From Bifidobacterium erythrocebi (GTDB lineage Bacteria; Actinomycetota; Actinomycetes; Actinomycetales; Bifidobacteriaceae), in assembly GCF_012932675.1 (NCBI RefSeq), contig NZ_JAAIIF010000008.1, positions 434,001 through 498,000 on the forward strand: a stretch of 64,000 nucleotides of DNA. Reading direction: 5' to 3'. Shown here in pieces: positions 8,493 to 19,100 of the stretch. Each line of letters starts with the position of its first letter. The stretch's first letter is position 1. The notes below the pieces were generated by a model. The model was not told the DNA's origin, did not search any database, and worked only from the letters and a program-made list of their open reading frames with translations. The position numbers and the translations under genes are program-made.

Positions 8493-10487
8493 TCAGTGTC
8501 CGGCGGCGATCCAGCCGTCAATAGCCTGCTTGACGGCCTGCGCGTAGATGTCGCTGCCGATGGCCGGGTGGATGCCGTCGCTTGATGAGAGCTGGTCGAG
8601 ATGCTGGTTGGCCATCGCGTCCCAATCCACCAGCACCGTATTGGAGGCGTGGCTGTTGGCATAGTCGGCGAACATCTGGTTGTTCACGCTGATCCAGGCA
8701 CGATCGCCGTGCGCGTTGACCAATACCATTATTCTGTCGTCGCCCATCTGCTGGCGAAGCTGGTCGAGCTGTTCGACGGTGACGTAACCGTTGGTGCTCA
8801 GGCCGACCACGACCCATTGGCGCAGGTTGTTCGCAGCCGCGTCCGCTTGGGCGATCTGCGAGGCCACGGCCATGGAACGGGACACTTCGGCGTTGATGTC
8901 GATGCCCGGGAAGACCGCTGCAAGACCGTCGCTGCTGGCCAGCATGACGGAATCGCCGATGGCTGTCATCTGATTGCCGGCTGGCGCGGTGTGCTTGGGT
9001 GCCGCCGGTTTCGCATTGGCGGCTTTCTTCTGATCTGCGGGCTTGGGCTTGGCCTGATCGGGGTGTGCCTGCGGCGAAGGCTGCTTGGACTGGTCCGGCT
9101 TGACCGGCTGGCCGGGCTGTGGGTGCTTGAGCTTGTCCGATTGGCGTTCGAGCTGGACCTGCATCTGTGTTTTTGAGGGGGCATCGTTGATTGCACGGGC
9201 GCAGCCGATCATGGCGGCCACGATCAGCACGTCTGCGACCACCGCACGCAGGATCTGCACGGTCTTGTTCTCTTCGGGGCTGACCGGATACGGGAAAATC
9301 GCGTAGGACGCGGAGTGGCGTGCTATCGGCTGCTCAAGGAGGTACCACGAGATGGCGGAGCACACCGCGGTCAGTGCCAGGGTCACGATGAGCACCCAGC
9401 CGCCGTTACGCGGATTGCCCTTGCCGATCAGCGCGGAGACGATGATCCACAGCGGCCAATGCCACAGGTACACGCCGTAGGAGTGGCGTCCGAGGGCGGC
9501 CAGCGGTTTGAAGAGCATGAGGTCGCGCATCCACGAGTTCGCGCTGATCGTTCCCGCGATGAGGATCACCGAACATACGCTGGCGAGAATGATGCCGCCA
9601 CGGAAGGCGAAATCGTCCTGCTTGCCGCAGAAGCACAGTGCGAAAAGCACGATGAGCGCGGCGAAGGCCATGGCCGGCGCGATGACGATGCCGGGGCCAG
9701 ATGGCGGCTGCGGCGGCTGCAGGTGCGACGGCACGGCGAATGTGGTCTGTGCGCTTGGGGGAATCCGCTTCCCCGGTTCGGCGGAGGTTTCCGATCCCAA
9801 ATCACCTATCTTGGTGACCGGGCGGTAATGGTTGTATTCGTACGTGCACACGCACCATGCGAACGCCACGCCGAGCATCAGGCCGACGGAATGGGTGTCG
9901 GTGCCGAAATACACGCGGGTGGGATCGCCGCCGGGCTCGTACAGCATCCACATCAGCGTGCCGCTGACCGCGGCGAGCGCAAGTGGTACTGCGACTGAGA
10001 ATCGTGTGGAGCGTATTTTCCACATGATCCATACGATGATGGGCAGTAGTACGTAGAACTGCATGAGTAGGCCTACGAACCATAGGTGGCGGAAGAGTTG
10101 GGGGTTCATCTGGTCGAAGTAGCTTTGGCCGCCTATGATGGCGTGCCAGTTGTACCAGCCGGTCAGTGAGCTGAGCACTTGTCCTGAGATGTTCACCAGG
10201 GCGTCTCGGTCGAGGAGTCCTGCGGTTGTTACCATGGCTGTGACCGCGAGCAGCAGGGCCGGGTAGAGGCGTGCCAGTCGTCGTTGCGCGTAGCGGGCAA
10301 GGTTGATTTTGCCGTTGCGGAAGAGTTTGCGGAACATGCTTGCGGCCATGACGAAGCCGGCTACGGTGAAGAATACGTCGACGCCGTAGAATCCGCCGGG
10401 GAGCTTGTCCTGGGCGCAGTGGTATGCGACGATGGCCACTAATGCCAGGCCTTTGATGCCGTCTAGTCCGACGAACTTCTTCATCAT
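8493..10487 (-). CDS. OafA/OatA-like membrane acyltransferase with C-terminal SGNH domain
   Basis: The 664-residue product joins an acyltransferase-3 membrane domain (about ten hydrophobic segments in residues 1-410, starting KKFVGLDGIKGLALVAIVAYHC and containing GFYGVDVFFTVAGFVMA) to an extracellular SGNH domain. A Lys/Pro/Gln-rich linker of about 80 residues separates them. The SGNH part shows the Ser motif IGDSVMLAS, the Gly/Asn block VVGLSTNG and the final DGIHPAIG. This layout matches OatA-type O-acetyltransferases, which acetylate peptidoglycan or other surface glycans. The acceptor here is inferred. The start at 10487 has AGAGGAA upstream. It is a single gene, followed by 130 bp to prs. 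Confidence 0.9.
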   Translation of the reverse strand: MMKKFVGLDGIKGLALVAIVAYHCAQDKLPGGFYGVDVFFTVAGFVMAASMFRKLFRNGKINLARYAQRRLARLYPALLLAVTAMVTTAGLLDRDALVNISGQVLSSLTGWYNWHAIIGGQSYFDQMNPQLFRHLWFVGLLMQFYVLLPIIVWIMWKIRSTRFSVAVPLALAAVSGTLMWMLYEPGGDPTRVYFGTDTHSVGLMLGVAFAWCVCTYEYNHYRPVTKIGDLGSETSAEPGKRIPPSAQTTFAVPSHLQPPQPPSGPGIVIAPAMAFAALIVLFALCFCGKQDDFAFRGGIILASVCSVILIAGTISANSWMRDLMLFKPLAALGRHSYGVYLWHWPLWIIVSALIGKGNPRNGGWVLIVTLALTAVCSAISWYLLEQPIARHSASYAIFPYPVSPEENKTVQILRAVVADVLIVAAMIGCARAINDAPSKTQMQVQLERQSDKLKHPQPGQPVKPDQSKQPSPQAHPDQAKPKPADQKKAANAKPAAPKHTAPAGNQMTAIGDSVMLASSDGLAAVFPGIDINAEVSRSMAVASQIAQADAAANNLRQWVVVGLSTNGYVTVEQLDQLRQQMGDDRIMVLVNAHGDRAWISVNNQMFADYANSHASNTVLVDWDAMANQHLDQLSSSDGIHPAIGSDIYAQAVKQAIDGWIAAGH

Positions 10488-10737
10488 GCGCGGGTTTCCT
10501 CTTCTTCCCATCCGTACGGGATGCGGCGTTGCGAATGCCGGTGCCTTCTCCGTACCGTGGAGCGGTGATCGTATTCGTGCGTTATGCAAACAGGGCTAAT
10601 CATACTGTTGGTATCCCCTAATTCGGCGTTCCTGTTTTCGGTATGCGACCTGTTCGTTGCAAACCTGTATGATATCCGATGGTTTGTAGTTCGGGGGCTG
10701 TTTTGCGCAGGCTTGTTTCGGGTGTTTTTGGCATAGG

Positions 10738-10770
10738 AAAAGGCCCCGGCACGTGTGTGTCGGGGCCTTG
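10738..10770 (-). terminator. Terminator of ackA
   Basis: AAGGCCCCGAC and GCCGGGGCCTT arms with an 8-base loop, followed by TTTTCC on the minus strand, about 90 bp after the ackA stop. Confidence 0.85.
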
Positions 10771-10859
10771 CCTGTTGCGGGTTCTGCGGGAACCGTTACG
10801 GGAAACGTCGTGTTCCTGCAGTGCTCGCTTTCATGCGCTGTAGCCTACCGGGTTGGGGC

Positions 10860-12086
10860 TCAGGCGACCTTGGCGCCGTAGTAGTCCTCGCCGGCTTCTG
10901 CGATGGCGGCGGACTTGCGGGCGATGGCCAGCTCTTCGTTGGTCGGGATGACGCAGATGGTGACCGAGGAGTCCGGGGTGGAGATGATGCGCGGTTCCTT
11001 GGAGCGGGTGGCGTTCTTCTCTTCGTCCAGCTTGACGCCGAACGGGGCGAGCTTGTCGCACACCATCTTGCGGACCACGTCGTCGTTCTCGCCGACGCCT
11101 GCGGTGAAGGTGATCACGTCGACGCCGCCTAGCTGAGCGGTGTAGTTGCCGATGTAGCCGACGATGCGGTGGACGTAGACATCGAGAGCCAGCTTGGCGT
11201 CCTCGTTGCCTTCGGCAACCAGGCGATGCACTTCACGCAGATCGCCGTAGCCGGTCATGCCCATCATGCCGGAACGCTTGTTGAACAGGGTGTCCAGTTC
11301 GTCGACGCTCATGTGGGCGTTGCGGATCAGGTGGAACACGACTGCCGGGTCGATGTCGCCGGTACGGCCGCCCATCACGAGGCCTTCCAGCGGGGTCAGG
11401 CCCATGGAGGTCTCGATCGGCTTGCCGGAGATCTCGGCGGAGGCGGAAGCGCCGTTGCCGATGTGCAGCACGATCTGCTTGAGGCCTTCGGCCGGCTTGC
11501 CGATGACGGACGGCACCACGGAGGAGATGAACTCGTGAGAGGTGCCGTGAGCGCCGTAACGGCGGATGTGGTACTGATCGGCGACTTCCTTGTTCAGCGC
11601 GTAAGTGCTGGAAGCCTTCGGCAGCTGGAAGAAGAAGGAGGAATCGAACACGAAGACCTGCGGGACATCCGGCAGCAGAGCGCGCATGACTTCGGCACCC
11701 TTGGCCTCCGGGCCGTTGTGCAGCGGGGCGAGCACGGCCAGATCCTTGACCTGGTTGATGGTCTTGTCGGTGACGAGGGCCGGCTGCGGGAAGATGGAGC
11801 CGCCCTGGACCACGCGGTGACCGACGGCGACGATGCCGGCGTCGGACAGCTTCGGGCCGAACTCGTCGAAGAAGCCGAGAACGCGCTTCAGACCCTGCTC
11901 GTGATCGTGAATCGGCTCTTCGAGCTCGTGCTTCTCACCGTTGTACTCGTGCTTGTAGTGGCCGTCGACAGGCTCGCCGATCTTCTCGACGAGGCCGGAA
12001 GCGATACCTTCACCGGATTCGAGGTCGACCAGCTGGTACTTGATCGAGCTGGAGCCGGAATTGATAACAAGGACGGTTTTTGCCAT
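10860..12086 (-). CDS. ackA: Acetate kinase
   Basis: AckA turns acetyl phosphate and ADP into acetate and ATP, the energy-yielding end step of the bifid shunt. The 408-residue product starts AKTVLVINSGSSSIKYQLV (acetate kinase signature 1). It holds the second signature around GHRVVQGG and the phosphate loop VLHIGNGASASA. The start at 12086 has GGAGG upstream. Pta lies 334 bp upstream on the same strand and xfp just beyond, so acetyl-phosphate production and use are clustered. Confidence 0.97.
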   Translation of the reverse strand: MAKTVLVINSGSSSIKYQLVDLESGEGIASGLVEKIGEPVDGHYKHEYNGEKHELEEPIHDHEQGLKRVLGFFDEFGPKLSDAGIVAVGHRVVQGGSIFPQPALVTDKTINQVKDLAVLAPLHNGPEAKGAEVMRALLPDVPQVFVFDSSFFFQLPKASSTYALNKEVADQYHIRRYGAHGTSHEFISSVVPSVIGKPAEGLKQIVLHIGNGASASAEISGKPIETSMGLTPLEGLVMGGRTGDIDPAVVFHLIRNAHMSVDELDTLFNKRSGMMGMTGYGDLREVHRLVAEGNEDAKLALDVYVHRIVGYIGNYTAQLGGVDVITFTAGVGENDDVVRKMVCDKLAPFGVKLDEEKNATRSKEPRIISTPDSSVTICVIPTNEELAIARKSAAIAEAGEDYYGAKVA

Positions 12087-12420
12087 TGTGGGCATCCTCC
12101 AATTGTTGTACTGTTCCGCACACACGGATTTACCGTTGCCCAGATTACTCTTTGCGTCCTACAAAGTCCTGTGTATTCCCGTCGATTCGAGACGCGCGGC
12201 ACGAAGTTCATGCCCGTTGCGCAGCCCGACGATTTCCTATGACCGTTTTGCACTCCGGCCTCACCGTTGCACGGTGTTTCCCCTCCCCTATCCCGGCCGC
12301 GCCCGGGAAAAACGAGACCGGGGATCGATCAGGCATCCTTGCGAATACCCGACCGATTCCCGGCCTTGTTCTGCGCCTATCGACGTCTGCCGATAGAACG
12401 TCAACGATTGTTCATCATCG
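12087..12420. other. Gap between pta and ackA, no gene seen
   Basis: This 334-bp stretch has no supported ORF. It holds a short GC-rich hairpin (TCCCGG...CCGGGA near 12293-12310) and should contain the ackA promoter if ackA is separately transcribed. I see no clear terminator for pta on the minus strand. Confidence 0.5.
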
Positions 12421-14100
12421 TCACTGCTGCGCTTCGACGGCGGTCAGGGCGACGGTGTTGATGATGTCCTGCACGCTTGCGCCACGGGACAGATCGTTCA
12501 CCGGCTTGTTCAGCCCCTGCAGCACCGGGCCGATGGCGATGGCACCGGACGAACGCTGCACGGCCTTGTAAGCGATATTGCCCGCGCACAGATCGGGGAA
12601 CACGAACACGTTCACATGGCCGGCCACATCATTGCCCTTCGCCTTGGTGGCCGCAACGCTCGGCGACCATGCGGCGTCGAACTGCACGGAACCGACCACC
12701 TGCAGATCGGGAGCCTTCTGACGAACCAAAGCGGTCGCCTCTTCGACCAGATCCACATCCGGGCCCTTGCCGGAACCGAGCGTGGAATACGACAGCATGC
12801 CGACCTTGGGCTCGATGCCGAACGCCGCTGCGGTCTGCGCGGATTGGATGGCGATGTCGGCCAGCTGCTCGGCGTTGGGGTTGAGGTTGATGGCGCAGTC
12901 GGCGAACACGGCGACGTGATCCTTGAAGCACATGAGGAAGGAGCCGGACACCAGCGATGCCCCCGGCTTGGTCTTGATGACCTGCAGCGCCGGACGCACG
13001 GTGTTGGCAGTGGAGTTGATGGAGCCGGACACCAGACCGTCCGCCTTGCCCAATACGACCAGCATGGTGCCGAAATAGCTGGCGTCGGTGAGCTGCTTGC
13101 GTGCCTGCTCCTCGGTCATGCCCTTCTTGGCACGCAGCTCGCACAGCTTGGCGGCCATCGGCGCAAGCACTTCCTCATCGTCCATGGCCTGGAACTTCGC
13201 CTTGCCTAGCGAGCCGAGGCCGAGTTCCTTGCCGCGTGCAAGAATCGCATCCTTCTCGCCGACGATGATCAGGTCCACGATATCGCGTTCGAGCAGGTAA
13301 TCGGCGGCCTTGAGAATGCGGTCCTCCACGCCCTCGGGCAGTACGATGGTCTTCCTGTCGGCCTTGGCCTTGCCCAGCAGGCTGTACTGGAAGGCGTACG
13401 GCGTGACCGGGGCCTTGAACGGCGCGTCGAGCGCGGCAAGCACCTCGCCGGCGGGAACGTTCCTGTCGAATGCCTCGGCGGCCTTGGCTGCAGCATCTTC
13501 CTGTGCGAAGTCGACCTTGGGCAATACCCAGACCGGCTTGTCGGCCTCGTCGCCGGCGAAGAACGCCTTCAATCCCTCGATCTGGTCCTCTTCGGCACCG
13601 GTGACGAACACGCCGAGCACGGCGCTGCCATGGTTTTCCACAGTGGCGGTGCATGCGTCGATGGTCTCGCGCACCTGTTCCGGCGTGCGGTCGATGGTGC
13701 ATACCGCAAGGAATACCGGGGTTTGCAGGTCGGCGGCGACATCGGCGTTGAAGGCGAAGCCCTCCGGATCGTTGACGGAGCTGCGATCGGTGCCGATGAC
13801 CACCATGGCCTCGGGTTCAAGCTCGGCGACGGTGGTTTCATAAGCTGCGACGATATCGGCTCGGGCATCGCCCTTGTCGTGGCGTGCGCGTTTCGGGCAT
13901 ACGCCTCTGGCCTGTTCGATGGTCTCGCCGATGTTGGCTGCATCAAGCAGCGTATTGGTGAATGCTTCCTTCTTGCATACGGCCGGACGGAACACACCGG
14001 TCCTCTTGGCACTTGCCAGGGCCCTGACCACACCGAGCGCCGCGACATTGCGGCCGTTTGCAGCTTCCGGGCTGATGATGGTGACGGTAGTAAGACTCAC
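12421..14100 (-). CDS. pta: Phosphate acetyltransferase
   Basis: Pta interconverts acetyl phosphate and acetyl-CoA, giving the bifid shunt access to acetyl-CoA for biosynthesis. The 559 residues are read from a GTG at 14100, which has AGGAGA 6 bases upstream; the open frame to 14253 has no such site. The N-terminal 210 residues are a P-loop-like/DRTGG-type region without an obvious Walker A. The C-terminal catalytic domain begins at KTIVLPEGVEDRILKAADYL and ends in NVFVFPDLCAGNIAYKAVQR. It lies between xfp and ackA. Confidence 0.95.
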   Translation of the reverse strand: MSLTTVTIISPEAANGRNVAALGVVRALASAKRTGVFRPAVCKKEAFTNTLLDAANIGETIEQARGVCPKRARHDKGDARADIVAAYETTVAELEPEAMVVIGTDRSSVNDPEGFAFNADVAADLQTPVFLAVCTIDRTPEQVRETIDACTATVENHGSAVLGVFVTGAEEDQIEGLKAFFAGDEADKPVWVLPKVDFAQEDAAAKAAEAFDRNVPAGEVLAALDAPFKAPVTPYAFQYSLLGKAKADRKTIVLPEGVEDRILKAADYLLERDIVDLIIVGEKDAILARGKELGLGSLGKAKFQAMDDEEVLAPMAAKLCELRAKKGMTEEQARKQLTDASYFGTMLVVLGKADGLVSGSINSTANTVRPALQVIKTKPGASLVSGSFLMCFKDHVAVFADCAINLNPNAEQLADIAIQSAQTAAAFGIEPKVGMLSYSTLGSGKGPDVDLVEEATALVRQKAPDLQVVGSVQFDAAWSPSVAATKAKGNDVAGHVNVFVFPDLCAGNIAYKAVQRSSGAIAIGPVLQGLNKPVNDLSRGASVQDIINTVALTAVEAQQ

Positions 14101-14254
14101 GTTGTCTCCTATGTACTGTTGGTTTCGGCGTCGCGTTGCCACGCCGCTGTAATCGCTACCAATTGTAATGCCGATTTGCGCGAATGCCGTTTCATCCACG
14201 TGATTTGCCGCATTTTTGATGGACGAACGAACAGGCATACGAGACGAATACACG

Positions 14255-14288
14255 AAAAGGGCCCGAGGAATATTCCTCGGACCCCTCG
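14255..14288 (-). terminator. Terminator of xfp
   Basis: A long stem GGGTCCGAGGAA / TTCCTCGGGCCC followed by TTTTC on the minus strand, 50 bp after the xfp stop. Confidence 0.88.
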
Positions 14289-14337
14289 TTCTCAGCGCCG
14301 TTTACGCGGCTCTGATGCAAGCACTAGGCTTCTAGGC

Positions 14338-16815
14338 TCACTCGTTATCGCCAGCGGTTGCGGCGGTAGCGGAGACGGCACCCTGCTTGTCGGTGTTCAC
14401 GCCGGAGTAGACCCAGTCGGTGTAATCCGGGTGATCGTAGCCGTTGTCGACAGCGAACTGGAAGGCTTCCTGACGGAAGGCCTCGAGCTCGTTGATCTTG
14501 TCGGCGTACTTGTCGGCATCGATCATGCGCAGAGCTTCAGCCTGGAGCTCGTAGCGGTCGATGTTGTTGACGCGCACCATGTCGTACGGGGTGGTGGTGG
14601 AGCCCTGCTCCTCGTAGCCGTGGACGTTGAAGTTGTCGTGGTTCGGGCGATCGTAGATCAGGCCACGCACGTCGCGAGCGTAGGAGTGGTAAGCGAACAG
14701 GACCGGCTTGTCCTCGGTGAAGAGCTCAGCGAACTCTTCGTCGGACAGGGCCTCGTTGTTCTCCTTGGCGGACTGCAGCTTGACCAGATCCACAACGTTG
14801 ACGACCTTGAACTTGATGCCCATGGCGTCCAGCTTGTCGGCGGCGGCCATGATCTCCTGGGTCGGGACATCGCCAACGGAGGCAAGCACGATCTGGACCT
14901 CATCGTTGGACTTCGCGTTGGAAGCCCACTTCCACTCGGCAGCACCCTTCTCGAGCTCGGCGCGAGCTTCGTCCAGGGTCAGCCAGGTGGCGGCCGGCTG
15001 CTTGCCGGCGATGATGGCGTTGATCTTGTTGGTGGACTTGTAGCACTTCTCGGCGACGGCCAGCAGCATGTTGGAATCCACTGGGAAGTAGATGCCGATC
15101 ACGTGGTCGTTGTTGAAGCACTTGTTCAGCAGGACAGAGGTGACACCCGGGTCCTGGTGGGAGAAGCCGTTGTGATCCTGACGCCACACGTGGGAGGACA
15201 CAAGCAGGTTCATGGAGGAGATCGGCTTACGCCACGGGATCTCGCGGACGGTAGCTTCCAGCCACTTGGCGTGCTGGTTCAGCATGGAGTCGATCACGTG
15301 GACGAAGGACTCGTAGGAGCTCCAGATGCCGTGACGACCGGTCAGCAGGTAGCCCTCGAGGAAGCCTTCCATCTGGTGCTCGGACAGCTGCTCGGTGACC
15401 TGGCCGGTGACAGCCATGTGCTCATCGACCTGCTCGGACAGGTAACCGGCATCCCACTGCTTGTTGGTCACGTCGTAAGCGGCCTGCAGACGGTTGGAAG
15501 CGGTCTCGTCCGGTCCGAAGATGCGGAAGTTGTCCGGGTTGTTCTTGATGATGTCGCGGGTGTAGACGCCCAGGCGGCGGGTAGCTTCCAGCTGGCCCCA
15601 GCCGTGGCCGTACTCCTTGACTTCCTTGACCTCGTAGTCCTCAAGCTTCGGGAGCTTGAGCTCTTCGCGGATCACACCACCGTTGGCGTTCGGGTTGGCA
15701 CCGATACGCAGCTCGCCCTTCGGCATGAAGGCGGTGACGTCTTCCTTCACAGCGCCGTTCTCGTCGAACAGCTCTTCCGGCTTGTAGGACTCGAGCCAGT
15801 TCTTGAGGACTTCGAAGTGAGCCTCGGTATCGCGGGCGGAAGCCAGCGGCACCTGGTGGGAACGCCAGGAACCCTCGGTCTTCTTGCCGTCGATGAACTT
15901 CGGGCAGGTCCAGCCCTTCGGGGTGCGGAAGATGATCATCGGGTAGAACGGACGATGCACATCGTCGGTCTGAGCGGTGGCCTTGATCTCGCAGATCTCG
16001 TCGAAGATGGACTCGAAGAGCTCGGCGAAACGACGGTGGATGGACATGTGGTCCTCATCGTCGAAGCCAGCGACGAACTCGTACGGCTCGTAACCCATGC
16101 CGTGGAAGAACTCGTGCAGCTCTTCGTCGGAGATGCGGGACAGGATGGTCGGGTTGGCAATCTTGTAGCCGTTGAGGTGCAGGATCGGCAGCACGATACC
16201 GTCGGTGCGCGGGTTGATGAGCTTGTTGGACTGCCAGCCGGTAGCCAGCGGGCCGGTCTCAGCTTCGCCGTCGCCGACGATGGCCGGGACGAAGAGGGAC
16301 GGGTTGTTCATCACAGCGCCGTAAGCGTGGGACAGAGCGTAACCCAGCTCGCCACCCTCGTGGATGGAGCCCGGGGTCTCCGGAGCGAAGTGGGACGGGA
16401 TGCCGCCCGGGTAGGAGAACTGGCGGAAGAACTTCTGCAGGCCAGCTTCGTCCTTGGTGATCTTCGGGAAGGTCTCAGTGTAGGTGCCGTCCAGGTAGGA
16501 CTGAGCGGTACCTGCCGGGCCGCCGTGGCCCGGTCCCATGATGATCACGGTGTTCTGCTGGTGATCAGCGATGAAGCGGTTGATGTGGCCGATGAGGAAG
16601 TTCAGGCCCGGGGTGGTGCCCCAGTGGCCCACGAGACGGTGCTTGACGTCTTCGCGGGTGAAAGGCTCCTTCATCAGCGGGTTGCTGCGAAGGTAGATCT
16701 GGCCGATGGACAGGTAGTTAGCGGTACGCCAGTACTTGTCAACGCCTTCAAGGGCTTCCTCAGAAACGGGAGCGTCGAGCTTCTTCCAAGGGGTGCCAAT
16801 AACAGGATTCGTCAT
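14338..16815 (-). CDS. xfp: Xylulose-5-phosphate/fructose-6-phosphate phosphoketolase
   Basis: This is the key enzyme of the bifid shunt: it uses thiamine diphosphate and phosphate to split xylulose 5-phosphate or fructose 6-phosphate, giving acetyl phosphate. The 825-residue length is the usual bifidobacterial one. Recognised stretches include [17 protein letters not shown] near residue 90, [16 protein letters not shown], and [14 protein letters not shown] for cofactor binding. Codon use is strongly biased toward C- and G-ending codons with few rare ones, as expected for a very highly expressed gene, and a GGAGT precedes the ATG. A 622-bp gap with guaA on the far side holds its promoter. Pta and ackA follow. 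Confidence 0.98.
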   Translation of the reverse strand: MTNPVIGTPWKKLDAPVSEEALEGVDKYWRTANYLSIGQIYLRSNPLMKEPFTREDVKHRLVGHWGTTPGLNFLIGHINRFIADHQQNTVIIMGPGHGGPAGTAQSYLDGTYTETFPKITKDEAGLQKFFRQFSYPGGIPSHFAPETPGSIHEGGELGYALSHAYGAVMNNPSLFVPAIVGDGEAETGPLATGWQSNKLINPRTDGIVLPILHLNGYKIANPTILSRISDEELHEFFHGMGYEPYEFVAGFDDEDHMSIHRRFAELFESIFDEICEIKATAQTDDVHRPFYPMIIFRTPKGWTCPKFIDGKKTEGSWRSHQVPLASARDTEAHFEVLKNWLESYKPEELFDENGAVKEDVTAFMPKGELRIGANPNANGGVIREELKLPKLEDYEVKEVKEYGHGWGQLEATRRLGVYTRDIIKNNPDNFRIFGPDETASNRLQAAYDVTNKQWDAGYLSEQVDEHMAVTGQVTEQLSEHQMEGFLEGYLLTGRHGIWSSYESFVHVIDSMLNQHAKWLEATVREIPWRKPISSMNLLVSSHVWRQDHNGFSHQDPGVTSVLLNKCFNNDHVIGIYFPVDSNMLLAVAEKCYKSTNKINAIIAGKQPAATWLTLDEARAELEKGAAEWKWASNAKSNDEVQIVLASVGDVPTQEIMAAADKLDAMGIKFKVVNVVDLVKLQSAKENNEALSDEEFAELFTEDKPVLFAYHSYARDVRGLIYDRPNHDNFNVHGYEEQGSTTTPYDMVRVNNIDRYELQAEALRMIDADKYADKINELEAFRQEAFQFAVDNGYDHPDYTDWVYSGVNTDKQGAVSATAATAGDNE

Positions 16816-17437
16816 GTATACTCCTGTAACTCCTGCACAAGTGTTGTGCGATTGATTATTACATTCGGTCGCGCGGTTTCCGCAGGCCTCTCAACCCCTG
16901 GACCCTCGCGTCCAATCGGTATTTATGCTACGAGCAGCGTTCGACGTTTTGGCCGGTTTTTTTCGTGTGTGTTCGTAAAAGTAAGCTAAATGAAACGTTT
17001 TGTAATGTTTTACTGTGCGATTTGTGAATCGGGTTAATGGAAGTTAATCTTCTGAAAATGGCGGAATTCCAAGGGTTTTCTATATAAGCGGCGTTTATGG
17101 CACGTTCGTTTTGTGCATATCTATAATCGGCGTGTTGTCTTGGTTGTGAGAGGAAATGTTTCGTTCCGGCGGAATACGTTTGCACTTCTCCGGCTATCTC
17201 TCTGCCCCAATCCGCAAGACGCTCGGCACACGCCCCGCACACGCCCCAATGTCTGCGAACGCGGCCATAATCATAGGTATTGTTTTCCCGCGCGCCGCAC
17301 ATGCACGCACAGATATGTGCCGGCGCACACGAAACCGTGGTGCTCCTTATATAAGGACTGCGGCGGAACTGCACCGAACCGGTACGGCAGCGCGAGGAGA
17401 TCCGATCCGCTACCCATGAATCCAAGGGAGACAACCA
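16816..17437. other. Divergent promoter region between xfp and guaA
   Basis: No gene is seen. The region is more AT-rich than its surroundings. It holds a TATAAT on the plus strand at 17122-17127, a candidate -10 for guaA with a poor -35, and a 12-bp palindrome CCTTATATAAGG at about 17344-17355. The long distance suggests that one or both leaders are extended. No known riboswitch class was recognised. Confidence 0.45.
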
Positions 17438-19000
17438 ATGGCAAAAGGCCCTGTGCTCGTTGTTGATTTCGGAGCCCAGTACGCGCAGCTCATCGCCCGC
17501 CGTGTACGCGAGGCTAATGTCTATTCGGAGCTCGTACCGCATTCCATGCCGGTCGACGAAATGCTCGCCAAAGACCCGAAGGCCATCATCCTGTCCGGCG
17601 GCCCCGCTTCCGTGTTCGAGCCCGGCGCCCCCACCATCGACCCGAAGGTGTTCAACGCCGGTGTTCCGGTGCTCGGCATCTGCTACGGCTTCCAGGTGAT
17701 GGCCCATGAGCTCGGCGGCGACGTCGACAAGGCCGCGCTGGGCGAATACGGCAAGACCGACACCGTGATCGATCACGCCGAGGGTCTGCTTGCGGGCTCC
17801 CCCGCCGAGCAGAACACGTGGATGAGCCACGGCGTCGCCGTGAAGAAGGCTCCGGAAGGCTTCGAAGTGCTCGCCCACACCGAAGGCGCGCCGGTGGCCG
17901 CCATGCAGGATCCGGCACACAAGCTGTACGGCGTGCAGTGGCACCCGGAAGTCAAGCACACCCCGATGGGCCAGAAGCTCATCGAGACCTTCCTGCACCA
18001 GTGCGCGGGCCTCGACTCCGATTGGGACGCCTCCAGCATCATCGACGACCAGGTGGCGAAGATCCGCGAGAAGGTCGGCGACGCACAGGTGATCTGCGGC
18101 CTGTCCGGCGGCGTTGATTCCGCCGTTGCGGCCGCGCTGGTGCACAAGGCCATCGGCGATCAGCTGACCTGCGTGTTCGTGGACCACGGCCTGCTGCGCA
18201 AGGGCGAGGCCGAGCAGGTCAAGCATGACTTCGTCAAGGCCACCGGCATCAAGCTCATCGCCGTGGACGCCTCCGAAGACTTCCTCACCGCGCTGAAGGG
18301 CGTGAGCGAGCCGGAGAAGAAGCGCAAGATCATCGGCGAGAAGTTCATCCGCACCTTCGAGAAGGCGCAGCGCCAGGTCATCGAAGAGGCCGGCGCCTCC
18401 GGCAAGGAAGTCAAGTTCCTCGTGCAGGGCACCCTGTACCCGGACGTGGTGGAATCCGGCGGCGGCGACGGCGCGGCCAACATCAAGTCCCACCACAATG
18501 TGGGCGGCCTGCCGAAGGACATCAAGTTCCAGCTCATCGAACCGCTGCGCACGCTGTTCAAGGATGAGGTCCGCGCCATCGGCACCGAGCTCGGCCTGCC
18601 GGACGAGATCGTGTGGCGTCAGCCGTTCCCGGGCCCGGGCCTGGGCATCCGCATCATCGGCGAGATCACCAAGGAGCGCCTGGACGTGCTGCGCGAGGCC
18701 GACGCCATCGCGCGCGAGGAACTGTCCAAGGCCGGCCTTGACCGCGACATCTGGCAGTGCCCGGTCGTGCTGCTGGCCGACGTGCACTCCGTGGGCGTGC
18801 AGGGCGACGAGCGTACCTACGGCTCCCCGATCGTGCTGCGCCCGGTGTCTTCCGAAGACGCCATGACCGCCGATTGGTCCCGTATCCCGTACGACGTGCT
18901 GGCCACCATCTCGACGCGCATCACCAACGAATGCCGTCAGATCAACCGCGTGGTGCTCGACTGCACCTCCAAGCCGCCGGCAACCATCGAATGGGAGTGA
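17438..19000 (+). CDS. guaA: GMP synthase (glutamine-hydrolysing)
   Basis: GuaA makes GMP from XMP, ATP and glutamine. The 520-residue product has an N-terminal class I glutamine amidotransferase with the catalytic Cys in [15 protein letters not shown] and the His/Glu pair in QWHPEV. A PP-loop ATPase domain follows with the motif [14 protein letters not shown]. The C-terminal dimerisation domain holds [16 protein letters not shown] and ends KPPATIEWE, as in orthologues. AGGGAG precedes the ATG. It is a single gene, convergent with aroA, and a shared terminator lies between them. Confidence 0.98.
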   Translation: MAKGPVLVVDFGAQYAQLIARRVREANVYSELVPHSMPVDEMLAKDPKAIILSGGPASVFEPGAPTIDPKVFNAGVPVLGICYGFQVMAHELGGDVDKAALGEYGKTDTVIDHAEGLLAGSPAEQNTWMSHGVAVKKAPEGFEVLAHTEGAPVAAMQDPAHKLYGVQWHPEVKHTPMGQKLIETFLHQCAGLDSDWDASSIIDDQVAKIREKVGDAQVICGLSGGVDSAVAAALVHKAIGDQLTCVFVDHGLLRKGEAEQVKHDFVKATGIKLIAVDASEDFLTALKGVSEPEKKRKIIGEKFIRTFEKAQRQVIEEAGASGKEVKFLVQGTLYPDVVESGGGDGAANIKSHHNVGGLPKDIKFQLIEPLRTLFKDEVRAIGTELGLPDEIVWRQPFPGPGLGIRIIGEITKERLDVLREADAIAREELSKAGLDRDIWQCPVVLLADVHSVGVQGDERTYGSPIVLRPVSSEDAMTADWSRIPYDVLATISTRITNECRQINRVVLDCTSKPPATIEWE

Positions 19001-19034
19001 CGGTCCCCGCAGCATTGCGGTAATCGCGTTATGC

Positions 19035-19073
19035 GGGAATGCCCCTGGACGAATATCGTTCAGGGGCATTCCC
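19035..19073 (+). terminator. Shared bidirectional terminator between guaA and aroA
   Basis: GGGAATGCCCCTG and CAGGGGCATTCCC arms with a 13-base loop. The stem is symmetrical and lies between two convergent stops, so it can serve both genes. Confidence 0.8.
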
Positions 19074-19100
19074 ATATCAAATCCACGTTCAGGTCGGCGC

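Noticed and set aside
13630..16989. A 1119-codon open frame on the plus strand opposite pta and xfp
   Set aside because: It is antisense to two strongly recognised genes. Long stop-free antisense frames are expected opposite GC-rich, highly biased codons, and its translation matches no family I know.
16928..19075. A 715-codon open frame on the minus strand opposite guaA
   Set aside because: GuaA is certain on the plus strand. The antisense frame has a composition typical of shadows (Asp/His/Val/Leu-rich) and no motifs.
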